DNA of 38,450 nucleotides from Terana coerulea (lineage: Eukaryota > Basidiomycota > Agaricomycetes > Polyporales > Phanerochaetaceae): positions 1 through 38,450 of the forward strand of contig JAKOGH010000278.1 in assembly GCA_024811115.1 (NCBI GenBank), read 5' to 3'. Position numbers and translations under genes: made by a program. Positions within the stretch are counted from its first letter, which is position 1. Every line of letters starts with the position of its first letter. The notes under the pieces are model-generated. The model ran no database searches. It was not told where the DNA came from and was given only the letters and a program-made list of their open reading frames with translations. Positions 8,451-19,282 of the stretch are shown here, in pieces.

Positions 8451-11400
8451 ATGGCTTCCCATGCTACGTCTCAGCGCTTTGATTCTCACAAAAACCCTGC
8501 TACGAGACAGAACAAGACAAAGCCTCACAAAACAAGAGTTCAAGCTCCGGAATCTGCTATAAACAATGACTCCGAGGCAAATAAGAGTCAGAAGAAGATT
8601 CCTAAGCCTCATGGAGAACCAGGCCGTGGCGGAGAAAGAGGTTACTGCCTTGCTGAGGCTATGGGTTTTGCAAATAGCCAGACAGAGTATGACCGCTACG
8701 AGTGAGTGGGCATACACATTTTTATCTCAACCATCTAATAAGTGCAATCATGCAGCTCGTCGTTCGAGAAATCGCAGAAGGACACCTTGATATGGGAATG
8801 ACAATAAGGCAGCAGCCAAGACTTGCCATAGACAAAGTCGTGCGCCTTGTAAGTAACCAGACTCTGACAACTGCATGCCAGGGCGTACTTATTTCTTTGC
8901 AGTGCGCTGAAAAATATCCCATTTTTAACGATTATGAAGACCTGTGGGCCGTCCGTGATATCCTCATGACGCATCTTGGCAACTCTGCACCTAGAAGAAG
9001 GGTAGCGAGGGCTGCAGTAGCGTCCATGGCCAGGTCAACTCCGGCCGAAACACCAGAGGACGAATGTACCACCCAGCGCGCAACGTGCCCTTCCCTCTAT
9101 TCCTACATCTGCTGCAAAGAGTGCTCCTACCATGCCTTCTGCAAAGAGCACTACAAAGAAAGCAGTTTCGCAGAATATCGCACCGTCGCCGTGTCATCTT
9201 TTCGGAACCTGAAGACTCAGGCTCTGAAGATGAACCGCTTGCCTACAAGCCTACAGCCAAGCGTGTACCAGCCAAACGCCCACTAGTGGATCACGCAGGC
9301 TCAGATGACCTGGTAGCTCCATGGGACGATATTACCCTTGCCGCTGCACCAGCCCTGCCAGGGAACATGTGGGACCCTGCAGATTTCGATGAACCCGGAG
9401 TTTTATCTGACGACCCCACGTCTGATAAAGCCAGTGCTATCCAAGGACCACAGCGTCATATAAATAACAATGCCTCAAAGGCTGACCATAAGTGCGCATG
9501 CCCGTTTGTTTGTACCGAGTCCGGTTATATTCAGCTGACTATATGCACTTTCAGAACACTGTCACGTACTGAAGATGGCGAGGTAAGGTTGCTCGCTGTA
9601 ACAGATCTTCCACTGACTCACTGTACTTGTTATAGACTGGCGCTTTCGATGAAGACTACAGCAACTCGAGAAAGCGCCAGCAACAAGCGTCGAGAAACGC
9701 ACGAGTTGCAGAAGTCCAAGCCCGCATATTCAAGTCCAAGACCCCAAAGCATAGCGATGTGCTTGACCTGATAGCGGTGCGAGCTGGTATTGAGCCCCTT
9801 ACTCCTTCAGTCTCGCCGACACCATCTATTCCTCCCTTTCCTGTCGGTCCGAGCGTGCAAGAGGTCGCTACACGGTGCTCTAAGCCTGACGTATCTGGCC
9901 TTCGACTTGTCAAATCCGTCTCGCCGTCTGATCAGCTTTCGGAACGACTTGTCTGCTCGATCCTTGGAGGCTTCCCCTGCGTTGAATTCTGCAAGCTCTC
10001 AGACTGATAATCACCCTTTGCACACCAAGACCTATGGACACAGTAACGCAGCTAGGAATGCTGGATCTAGCCTGAGCAGTGAACTTGTTGCGCGGATGAC
10101 TCCAGCCGCTCTTGCCTCTTTGTCGTCAAAAATATCAAACAACGACTCACAGCCTGTCGCCCATCCTGCTTTGCCATATCGGTCACTGTCTGCAACCTCC
10201 AACATATCCGACGACATACAGTTTGCTCGTACATGGCCGACCACTTGTCCTGCTGAGTCTTGTCACGATGCCTTTCCTGCAGACCCTTCCGAGCTCTCGT
10301 CTCTTTGCTCTATCGCTCATGCCCAACCATAATCAAGGAGGAGGAAGAGCTCTCCGGCCAAGAGCAAGCCTCGGAGATTATCTATCATCACGAGATTTGC
10401 ACCCGCATCCGCTACGAGCTGCGCATGAAGGCTGGAAACTATGGCTACCCTACTACCCTATGCTACAGTGATCTTCGGGCCCGAGTGCAGGATAACATTA
10501 TTCACATCTCTCGTATCCTGGAAATTGGGCAAGGCAACACGTATTACCAGATCTGGCTCAAGTTTCGGAACGACTCCAAGGGCAAATTCGACTTGAAAGA
10601 ACTCAATTCTGCTGTAATGACAAAAGGTGGCATGAACTCGACCACGCAAAAGTACATGCAAACAGGCTAGTGAGTACCCAGATATTGTACCAGACCAGTG
10701 CTAACTGGGGAGCCCAGCTTCGGCTCGCATGCTCGACTCATTGTCTCGCAAGCAGTGGCACTGTTACTGCCTGACAGTGACATGCTCTGGAAGGTACATG
10801 CAAAAGGTACTGAGCCTCTGATACCAGCAGCATTCCGGGAGTTTGTTGTCGTGCAAGAACTGCTGTTGGATTACGTTCAAGAGGACTTGCGAGTGGACCG
10901 CTCAGAGGCTTGGAAGCAGATGTACAAAGGAGCGGCATATGGGCAAGAACACTTTGATAACGACGCGGCTCTTGAGGAGGAGTTCGAGCGAGTTAGCACC
11001 GCTCTTTTATGGGCAATCAAAGACAACGGATCTGTGCGTCATGCTCAGCTATATCGATGTCTTGTCTAACTGCTCTGGGTTACTAGACATGTACCGTGGC
11101 ATCGGGCACAACTGCTCGCCCTTCACAGAGTGGCATCGCAGCATTGCCCACCCAAAAGCGAGCAGCACACATCATTACAACCGCTGATTTTCCAATGGTA
11201 AGACCATCCGATCAATCTGCGTCGTTACGATGTGGAACAGTGAATGATATGTGCTGTTTAGCCCCAACCACCGCGCCCGCGCAAGAAAGTCAAAGTGAAC
11301 GAAGCCAAGCCAGCTGTAACGGTAGGCGTAGTCTAAGTCAGCTCATGCACATACTTACTGTATTGTACTAGAAATTCGGCGTGCCGGTGCGCCGTTCTGG

Positions 11401-11487
11401 TCGAGTCAGCCAAAGCAAAGGTACGCCATGTGTAGAGGGCTACTGATTTGATCGCTGACCTCGTCCTTTCATGATTTAGCGACCTAG
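8451..11487 (+). pseudogene. Large unknown basidiomycete-type gene with multiple frame breaks
   Basis: Coding-like stretches follow one another on the plus strand. They are an ATG at 8451 with a basic, Lys-rich start; LVVREIAEGHLDMGM..CAEKYPIFNDYEDLW (8756-9050); a Ser/Thr/Pro/Lys-rich linker; FSEPEDSGSEDEP (about 9200); TGAFDEDYSNSRKRQQQ (from about 9635); a long Ser-rich region to 10330; then a well-folded-looking domain (10330-11032, e.g. YGYPTTLCYSDLRARV and WKQMYKGAAYGQEHFDND). A basic tail PRPRKKVKVNEAK..KFGVPVRRSGR follows. Good introns exist at 8851, about 9582, 10672, about 11033 and near the end. However, the frame changes near 8702/8756, 9055, 9180, 9880 and 10330 without usable splice sites. 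I do not recognise the family. A nuclear, DNA-associated role is a guess from the basic tail. Confidence 0.55.
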
Positions 11488-12500
11488 GCCCTCACGTTGC
11501 CTTGAACATCCTTTATCATCACCGAAGCCCTCACTTTCTTTTTTTCTTGATGTCTCTTATGCTGTTAGCTATCTTTGCACCGCACAGTCTGCCCACCCCC
11601 GCTTATGCTTTTGCCCTTGGACTTGCAACCCCTGCTTTGCAACCCCTGCTCAATACTTTCTCTTATGTCACATTGATTATTACCTTATGTCTCTGCTGTT
11701 AATGTAGCTGAAGGTGTGCACTGTAATTACCATGCATCTCTGCGCACTTGGCTGCGAGTGTAAACGGCAGTTTAGACGGACTGGTGACTTATTTAGGAAT
11801 TCTGAGAAAAACATTTCCGCATTTTGGTCCCAGAATGCCAAAGATGGCGAGAAAAGGGGTGGTTATGTACGAGGAAACAACTCTTAAATTGTAACAATCG
11901 TAGTAAAGTGACCAATTGTATAGGCGCTTGCGTTCAGCAGTTGACTCCATCCGTGATTCAACATCGACGCACTTTGCCTCCTTCCTCCACCTCCTTCATT
12001 GCGTTCATGAACACTTGCTTTCTGCGGCGTGTGTCAAGGACGTAGTGCACCTCACGCTTCCAGAGAGTACCTCTTTCTTCTTAGCATGTGTCTGGACTCT
12101 GAAGATGACAAGATTGAGGGTGTCGTTGGATATCAAAGTCAGTCCAGCTAAGTCACCACTTCGGGGCAACCTGCGTGTGTAGTTTGAGGCCGACTGACAT
12201 TCTGTAGCAGCAGGGCTCTATACCTATTGGAGGGATTGCAAGGTTGGGAGAGTGTAGACAAAGGACAGGATTGTGCAGTTAGTTTTCGGAGCAAAACAGG
12301 TACGTGGCCAGAAAAGCTCAATATATGCGTGTTGACATTGTGTTCTACTGTACTACTATGCGCCTTCCGGGCTCTGCATAGGGAACCAAGGCTCGTCTGC
12401 GATTTTTGGGTCTATCTACACCTCTGCTGACTCTGCCCCGGCCTTGCCCTTGGAGATTCGAGAACGAAGACCCATGATGCTGAAGACGTTACGACGCGGT
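11488..12500. other. Intergenic stretch, no gene seen
   Basis: This holds the presumed 3' flank of the preceding gene and the eroded upstream region of the Fcf2 relic. No convincing coding frame, repeat or RNA gene is visible. Confidence 0.45.
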
Positions 12501-13250
12501 CGCCGCTACGAACGCACGCCCAGCATCTTCAGATTCATAGAGCTCAGACTCAGACTCGGATTCGGATTCGGACTTGGACTGTTCAAGTGCTAGCGAAAGC
12601 GAAGATGAAGACGAAATTTTGCAGGAGTATCTCGACGCCTTGCTCGAGCAAGCTCGCCGAACTTGAAACCTGTCCACCACAGCTCAAGTGGCGCCATCGA
12701 CGCACGCAGACGATGAAGCGGACGTTATACACCTTGGAAGTGCGGAAGAATCAAATGAACTGTGCGTGGCATACTTGTCTCTAACATGACCTCCCTGATG
12801 GCTCTAATTATGTTCAACGCAGGCCACTACCTTCGCTCGATCTAGGAAGCCTACATGCACCCTACATTGACCTCTCAGACGCCGGCAAAGCGGGCTTCTC
12901 GAGCACAAAAGCGCGTGTGCGAGACTTGGACGCAGAGCACGCCGAAAAAGCGTCTTCCTTCGCCACAGCTCACCCGCAACCCCTCCCTCCGGCATGCCCG
13001 CAGGCAAGCAGAAGGCCGTACGTCGCCACCTATCCTTTCTTTGCGTCCGCAACTCACACCTCCCTTCACGACTCAGCTTAAAACGAAAACGGCGGGCAAG
13101 AGCTGGTTTGACCTGCCTGCGCCCGTCGAGTCGGACCTCCGAAGCTGTACCGTGAGGTCGAGGCGCTGCCCCTGCGCAACCAGCTCAACCCCAAGCGGTT
13201 TTACCGCAAGGACGCGGGCATCAAGGGCCTGCCGAAGTACTTCGCCGTAC
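12500..13250 (+). pseudogene. FCF2: Pseudogene of Fcf2-type pre-rRNA processing factor
   Basis: Fcf2 is a nucleolar protein needed for early pre-rRNA cleavages and 18S rRNA production. Its parts are readable in order: an SDSDSDSDSD acidic run followed by SEDEDEILQEYLDALLEQAR (12540-12660); LPSLDLGSLHAPYIDLSDAG and VRDLDAEHAEKASS (12828-12960); KTAGKSWFDLPAP (about 13090-13125); and LYREVEALPLRNQLNPKRFY, then RKDAGIKGLPKYFA (13145-13245). Old introns are visible at about 12763-12822 and 13019-13077. Lesions are a TAG just before the SD run (12537), a TGA at about 12664, a frame change near 12990 and one missing base near 13138 (between ESDL and PKLY). The C-terminal part of the family was not found after 13250. 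Confidence 0.8.
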
Positions 13251-13640
13251 GTCGTCGTGGCCCGCATGCCCCATGCTATATCTCTACGGTGCATGCATAC
13301 TCACGCGAGTCAGTCCGGACGAGTGGCTGGCGATGCGCGGCGGCCGTTGGTGATGAAGACAGAGGCGCAGCTAAAGTGAGTGTAGACGCCAGCAGAGCGA
13401 TCACGCTTCCAGGACGTTGGCACCGCATACGACGTTGTGGAGCAGAGGGGTGGGTACAAGGACGCCGACGAGGGACGCTGAAGGGGCCATGTAGGAGTCT
13501 GTCGCTCTCGTCCAGCTTGGAACACCCGGCTGTGATGATGCCGCAGGACGCTACTGTGAGGCCAGACGGAGATGTGTGGATCCCCGCTGGCTTGAGCCTG
13601 AGCTACCAGTACCAGTGGAGATGCTTCAACAAAGTGAAGG
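13251..13640. other. Stretch following the Fcf2 relic, nothing identified
   Basis: A GT..AG intron-like stretch follows KYFA, but what comes next does not resemble the Fcf2 C-terminus. The open frame 13289-14212 runs through the repeat region and has no recognisable domains, so it is treated as chance. Confidence 0.35.
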
Positions 13641-13719
13641 AGAAACGGCGTAGTACCTTGTATATTAAGCCCTTGTTTACTATTGTAATACTGGAATTCT
13701 ATACAATTGTCCCCTTATA

Positions 13720-14165
13720 TCATAGTGGGAACCCACAGTACAGCATGCAGGGTATGTCAGGTTGGAAGGGTGGGCAACTCATTGAATTACGGTGGTTATG
13801 GCATGAGTACAACCTGGGTATACCAGGGTCCGATGGTGCATATTACATGCTTAAATACCAGGCAGGCCATGCATACAACCTGGGTATGCCTTTGGTATGT
13901 AGTGCGTCTGCCGTTATGTCATGGCGGAGGCTACACATCACACTGACGGAGGTTCCATACTGTACCGACGGATCCACCATGTGTCATCACGGGAAGACCC
14001 ACTCATTCTGCACTGGGAAACCCACGGCGCGGTGGCGGAAATCTGCAAACTTTCAGTGGATTATCCACTCACCTCCGGCAGTGGATTTCCCACTTCCCGC
14101 CCATATTCACGCAGTGGGTTTCACATTTATTCGACAATGGATTTCTCATTTACAAAATATGGATC
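13720..14165 (+). repeat. Dispersed repeat, copy 2, with internal direct repeats
   Basis: The core (about 13985-14155) repeats the motif set seen at 1252-1440: ACCCACTCATTC, CTGGGAAACCCAC, TCCGGCAGTGGATTTCCCAC and CAGTGGGTTTCAC. Just upstream, GAGTACAACCTGGGTATACC and GCATACAACCTGGGTATGCC form an imperfect direct repeat about 70 bases apart, and GTGGGAACCCAC (about 13726) is a perfect short palindrome. This is probably part of a non-autonomous element. Its borders are not defined. Confidence 0.45.
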
Positions 14166-14402
14166 TGCTCCCTGCAGTGTGGCGGAAAGACAGGGCCAGG
14201 TACAAGCTATAGGCGCTGGCGCTCGGTACTGACCAAACGGGGAAAGCCGAGCGGATATCAAATGTGGCCGCAGGTTGCCGGACCCCGCCTCCCCGCTTCT
14301 TCGGAGCGACCAAGTTCAACTTCACAAGCAGTCTGCCCCAAGCTTACCACCTCCCCGTTCACCCTCTCAACCACACCCCTCATCACTCTGCAAACATCTA
14401 AC

Positions 14403-15574
14403 ATGGTAACGAACGATAATTCCTGGAACATTTTCGTCGATAATGCTAACGCTCGTGTTCCTTGTGTCTCCTGTAACATAGTCCGTCAGCCCAGCAGTCA
14501 TGCGCCGGCTTATGCGCGAGCTCAGCGAGCTCCAGACGAATCCCCCCGAAGGCATCCGCATTTCTACCAGTGAGGATAACATGTTGGACGTTACGGGTAT
14601 CATCCAGGGTCCAGGTGCGTCTTTGCCGTCGTTCCCCAGCTCTTTGCACTCTAATAGAGTTATGACGTCTCGCGTTCTTTTTACCCGTTCCGCGTAATTT
14701 TCTTCGGGCATTCACAGAGGGCACACCATATGCGGGTGGCTACTTCAGAATCAAGTTCAAGTTCACCGAGGAGTTCCCTGCTGTACCGCCAAAATGTACG
14801 GGTTTCCGTCATGAAGTGGCGCCCCCACATGTTTACTGACATGAGCTGTCTGCGGATCTAGGCTGGTTTTTCACGAAAATATTCCACCCAAATATCGGTC
14901 CCACGGGCGAGATCTGCGTCAACACGCTGAAGAAGGACTGGAAGGCAGAATACGGCATTGCCCACATTCTGGTCACTGTCAAGTGCCTGCTCATCTCCCC
15001 GAATCCGGAGTCAGCGTTGGACGAAGAAGCCGGAAAGCTGCTGCTCGAGAACTACGACGATTACTTCTCGCGAGCGAAGCTAATCACTAGCGTACACGCG
15101 ACGCCACGAGTGAGTAACATCTCATCATCAACACTACCACGAAGGGCTGACATCGTTCAACCTTTTCAGACACCACCACCAGAGTTTGATGCACCATCTG
15201 CTGAGGAAGACACCGAATCATCATCCTCCAAAGCCGCCCCCACTCCCAAATCGTCAGCCGCGCCTCCACCACAGTCGGTGACCACCTTCGTCACTCCATC
15301 GAATTCCTCGACTAAGCCTTTGTCATCTGGGCCATTGCAAGTGTCGCCATCCAATTGCGACGATACCGGTCGAGAAAACGTAGGACCGAAGGTTGCCGCG
15401 AAGCCTAGGCAAAGCTCTCCGACGCCGCTGGGCCTCACAGATTCCAACGTGGTGCAAGCTCCGGCTGCAGCCCCTGCAGCTGGCACTACAGCCGCTAACA
15501 AGGCTGTCAAGCGGACCGCTGCCGCTGCCGGCACTGGGGTCGAGAAGAGGAAGAAGGCTCTCAAGCGGTTGTAA
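14403..15574 (+). CDS. UBE2S: Ubiquitin-conjugating enzyme E2 S-like (UBE2S)
   Basis: UBE2S extends K11-linked ubiquitin chains on substrates of the anaphase-promoting complex. Exons are 14403-14405, 14482-14614, 14718-14795, 14862-15109 and 15170-15574, giving 288 residues, and all phases close. The first exon is the ATG alone, spliced into [18 protein letters not shown]. If that microexon is not used, ATG 14500 is in frame. The UBC fold is complete: [29 protein letters not shown] (HPN motif), the catalytic Cys in [12 protein letters not shown], and [16 protein letters not shown] disordered Ser/Pro/Ala linker follows, then a basic tail ending KKALKRL. That tail resembles the C-terminal Leu-Arg peptide by which UBE2S docks on the APC/C. 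No lesions were seen. Only UTR-like sequence lies between it and the next gene. Confidence 0.93.
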
Positions 15575-16012
15575 TCTCTCGCACGGGGCAACTCGACGCC
15601 TGTCTCGCTGCCCGCTTTGATAGGTCGGCTGCCGGGCGCGAGATGTCGGTGTCGGTGGATGGATTGTTTTGCACGAAAGTCATGATTTCTACTCGGATAT
15701 TATCGCTCGCATGTACATGCTCTTGCATCTGCTCTGTATTGTTGTTAATCTTTTGTCATCACCATATATCGCTGTAGCCACGCATTTTATATGAATAAGC
15801 ATATGCCCATGATTCTTTTAACCCTCTCTCATCTATCCTTGTCGTCATGAGAGCATTGCAGAGTGGTAGGGGACTTGGGACTAATACTGCATCACGGTCA
15901 CGAATAGTCACAGACACGCGGCGTGACGGCAGGGTCGAGGCTCGCGCCCGAAAGCTGTGACGTGTCGCCTTTCTCCCTTTTCTCCGTTTTCCTAGCAGAC
16001 ATCTTCACACCC
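15575..16012. other. Intergenic region between UBE2S-like and OPI3-like genes
   Basis: It contains the 3' flank of the E2 gene and a short promoter region for the methyltransferase gene, with a pyrimidine-rich stretch (about 15965-16010) just before the ATG, as is common in fungal promoters. No other gene is visible. Confidence 0.5.
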
Positions 16013-16870
16013 ATGGCTTCTCTTCTTTCCTACGTCGACTTCTCCAAAAGCTCGCTGCTCCTGAGCATAGCCGCCATCGCCTTCAATCCAACGGCATGGA
16101 ATATTGTCGCGCAAAATGGTAGGCTGGCTTCAGTGTTTTTCTACGTCAGCTCTGTGTCAGAGCTGTGCTCATTTTTGCTCGATATGTACAGAGTACAGAA
16201 ACAAAACCATAACGCGGAAGCTGTTTGCCGGCAACGCGCGGTATGGGTGCTACTTCCTCGCCGCTCTCATTTTCTCCTTCGGAATACTGCGCGACAGGCT
16301 GTAAGACCAGTGCCCTATTATGACTGCATCCCATGGACCCGACTTTCTCTCTAGGTATGAAAGAGCTCTGAAGGACCAGCCACGTCATGCCATTCTTCCC
16401 GAGCCTCTCAATGTTGTCATCCCCGCCGCACTTTTCTTAGTCGGCCAAACCTTTGTCGTGACTTCGACGTGGGCTCTCGGAATCACCGGCACCTTCCTCG
16501 GAGACTACTTCGGCATTTTAATGGATCACCGCGTGGAAGGCTTCCCTTTCAATGCCCTCCGCGATCCCATGTACGTTGGCAGCACCATGTGCTTCGCCGC
16601 CGGCGCCCTCTGGTAAGCATTTTCGTCTTTCTGCCGTTCAATCGACAAAGATGCTCAAGTTCTTCGAAGGTATGAACGCCCCGCTGGTCTTTTGATCACT
16701 GCCTATGTCTACATCGTCTATATCATTGCTCTACGCTTCGAGGGGTAAGTTTACACCGTTGTCTTATGATTAGCCGTGCTCAAGTATTGTACAGACCCTT
16801 CACAGACATGATCTACTCCAACCGCTCCTCCGCAACATCGAAGGACTCGCAGTCGAAGAAGGAGCTCTAG
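16013..16870 (+). CDS. OPI3: Phosphatidyl-N-methylethanolamine N-methyltransferase (Opi3/PEMT type)
   Basis: Opi3/PEMT uses S-adenosylmethionine to methylate phosphatidyl-monomethylethanolamine, completing phosphatidylcholine synthesis in the endoplasmic reticulum membrane. Exons are 16013-16118, 16192-16300, 16355-16612, 16670-16744 and 16795-16870. All introns are GT..AG (50-73 bases), and the 207 codons are close to the about 206 residues of the yeast enzyme. Visible hallmarks are FNPTAWNIVAQNEYRNKT near the N-terminus, several membrane segments, GDYFGILMDHRVEGFPFN, the conserved DPMYVGSTMCFAAGALWYER block, and ALRFEGPFTDMIY near the end, finishing with a basic KKEL tail that may act as an ER-retention signal. 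The gene is intact. Its stop lies only 38 bases from the start of the tandem duplication. Confidence 0.93.
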
Positions 16871-17296
16871 GATTTTCCGGCATCTTTCTGCTTCTCTCTA
16901 TGACAAAGGCCCGCTGACCGTCGGAGAGCCTGTCTTCACCGTTCTCCACCCTTCTCTTCACGCCCCTTACGACCTTTCACGATTAGACTCTCATCAGTCT
17001 GTAGGTTTCCGAGCGACTCCGCGAGTCGCTTCTCGAAGGTCTCAACGCCTTTGTATCTTGATAATGTACCGCTTACTTCTCATACCTAGACATGGACTTT
17101 CATTCGTCTCAAGTATTGCCCTGTCTCGCGGCGTCTGCATCCCAATTTCTGAGCCTTAATGAAAGAAAGAGCTAGCGAGCGTCATTTGGCTGTGGACGGT
17201 ACTAATCCAGATCGACGACATCCCAATGCGTCACTGGTGGGGTGCAGATGTTACGTCAGCGGCAGAACGGGTTTTCCCGCACGCCACAAAGCCCAG

Positions 17297-17765
17297 GAAA
17301 ACGAGGCTAATCCTGGTCTTACCTTGAGAGGAGCACGCGTCGAGGAGACGCGCGGCCAGATAGTGATGGCGCACAATGCAGGTATGTTCGAGTACGGGAA
17401 AACAGGGTTAGCAAAAGGGAGGAAAGGGAAAGAAAAGCAAAATCCGTAGTAATACACAGATAATCATGAGAACGAAGAGAAAGCGGTGGGCAGGGTGGGA
17501 CACAAAAGTATGAGCTAGAGCGGCGGGGATGGTGGTGAGACCAGAGGTGCGCTGCCGCCCCTGTTCATCCCGTCGCTCACGGTAGAGGGAGCCCACCCGA
17601 TCAGCCATCCGCATCGCCCGCGGGGCGACTCTGCTAGGCGCGGACGCGGTGTGCCATCCCGCGGGGATGGGCTTGTCCTAGACGCGGTCTAGGGAGGCAC
17701 GCGGTGCCAGCGAAGGTGGTCGACCCGATTAGTCCCGTGTAAATTTCTTCAAACACGAAATAATT
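17297..17765. other. Segment present only in unit 1, upstream of the intact F-box gene
   Basis: Flanking sequence matches unit 2 on both sides (CCCGCACGCCACAAAGCC on the left, CTCACTTGTC on the right), so this is either an insertion into unit 1 or a deletion from unit 2. No gene is recognised in it. Its right half carries four short palindromes with a GCG core (listed separately). Confidence 0.7.
17615..17708. promoter_or_regulatory. Array of four GCG-centred palindromes
   Basis: Four inverted repeats have a 3-base GCG centre: CGCCC-GCG-GGGCG (17615-17627), CCATCCC-GCG-GGGATGG (17654-17670), CCTAGAC-GCG-GTCTAGG (17677-17693) and GGCAC-GCG-GTGCC (17696-17708). All arms are perfect. They lie 130-220 bases before the F-box ATG and only in unit 1. 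A binding-site array or a structured RNA is possible, but the function is unknown. Confidence 0.4.
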
Positions 17766-17837
17766 CTCACTTGTCCACATACCACCACGGTGCTGAACAG
17801 CTGTCTCTTCCGGTACGTATCCCTTGCGCATTTGACA

Positions 17838-19282
17838 ATGTCTTCGTTGCCAACCTGTTTCCTTAGAATCCCGCACACGGAACGCCTCGCGCAGGTACTG
17901 CAAAGACGAGTGGCAATATGGGGTAAAACGGTCCTCATACACATTCATACTGCTTCTCAGGCTCACGCATCCTCTCGTGTGCGCAGCTCACAGACTACGG
18001 TGTACGATATGCCGCAAGAAGTCATAGACCGCATCATCGGCTGGGCGGGAGAGGACTGGGGTCTTCGTACCCAGACTGGCATGCAAGCTTGTGCTCTCAC
18101 GCACAGGTCGTGGACGCCCGCAGCACAGAAGATTCTACTACACCAACTATCACTAGACTTCGACGGTGCTCATGAAAATTTAGAGGCGCTCGCCGACTCT
18201 ACAGCTTGTCAGTACTTCCGGAAATTGACCGTGGGTTCGCTCCCACCGCCGGGCGAGACTCCTCCCGACATGGATTTGTGGAAACTCATTCCTCGCTTTA
18301 CACGGCTCGACTCGCTATGCCTGGATTTCCTACACTGGCCCGGGTGCGACATGCAGAGGAGAGATGTGTTGCTCTCCAAGTTCGGCAGGACTGTCACCCA
18401 TCTCGAGCTCTGGAACTGCTGGTTCCAAGACATCCACCACTTCAAACTCTTCCTTTCCGCATTTCCACGCGTCACGTACCTGGAGCTTACCGGTCTAAGC
18501 CTCTTCCCCCAAGACGAACAGTCCGACCCTATGGAGGACTGTGTGCAACGTCTCCAACAGCTCAAAGGTCTAACAAGAGACGCACCGCCTGCGAATACTC
18601 TGCGCAGCCTTCATATAGATTGGGATTATTTTGATGAAGCTTACAACCTGGACCATGAGCACATAACCGGGTCATGGTTATCAGAGTTATCCTCGGAGTT
18701 GAGCAAAGGTCTGCATTTCACATGGCGCTCGAGAAATCAGCTCCGCAGGCTACCCTGGTACCTCCGCGCGTTGGGTCCCGCCATCGTCGACCTGGATATC
18801 AATATGACAGCAGTACCTGTCACCACACAAAGTACGTCTGACGATGCTCTTTCACCGTTGCTGCATCTCACTGCCTGTTTCACCTATTAGCGGATTTTAT
18901 GTTGCAAACTTGTACCCAAATCGGGACCATCGTGCTCTCGGGCTGGCTATACGGACCAACTGGCACCGGGCCCGAACCCCTCGGTGATCAATCCTGGGTT
19001 TCCAACCTGCTGGCTCAGGTCCGCTCGCCTCACGTAAGGAAGGTCAAGCTTCTTCTAGACTGCAAGACGCCAGACCATCTCTCGTCCCTGGATTTCAGGA
19101 GGATAGACGAACTTTTCGCACAAGCCCTATTCCAGGACACGGTGCTCAACGTGCACCTCAGGTCGCATCCCGAGGTAGCAGTGGATGGAACGCGCGCGCA
19201 GGAGCAAATGGCGGCGGAGGTCCGAGAGCGGCTGCCGGGAACGCTGACGAGGAGGAGGCTCGAGGTCGCATTCGCGGATTGA
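17838..19282 (+). CDS. F-box-like protein, intact copy
   Basis: Exons 17838-17894, 17961-18831 and 18891-19282 give 439 residues with consistent phases. After the first intron the frame reads TTVYDMPQEVIDRIIGWAGE, then ACALTHRSWTPAAQKILLHQ. This is the pattern of the fungal F-box motif, the part that binds Skp1 in SCF ubiquitin ligases. The rest alternates short helices and strands with Leu-rich segments (DSLCLDFLHW, VTHLELWNCWF, VTYLELTGLSLF), like the leucine-rich scaffolds that follow F-boxes. The first intron is 66 bases and open, so retaining it would also give a full protein. The ATG at 18009 (DMPQEV) is a possible later start. Substrate and pathway are unknown. F-box families of this type expand by tandem duplication in basidiomycetes. 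Confidence 0.8.

Noticed and set aside
11502..11702. Small hydrophobic plus-strand frame after the unknown gene
   Set aside because: It begins just after the stop of the preceding gene, looks like pyrimidine-rich 3' flank translated by chance, and has no upstream gene signals.
13289..14212. 307-codon plus-strand frame
   Set aside because: It runs through the repeat region with no domain, odd composition and no intron structure. Chance openness is more likely than a gene.
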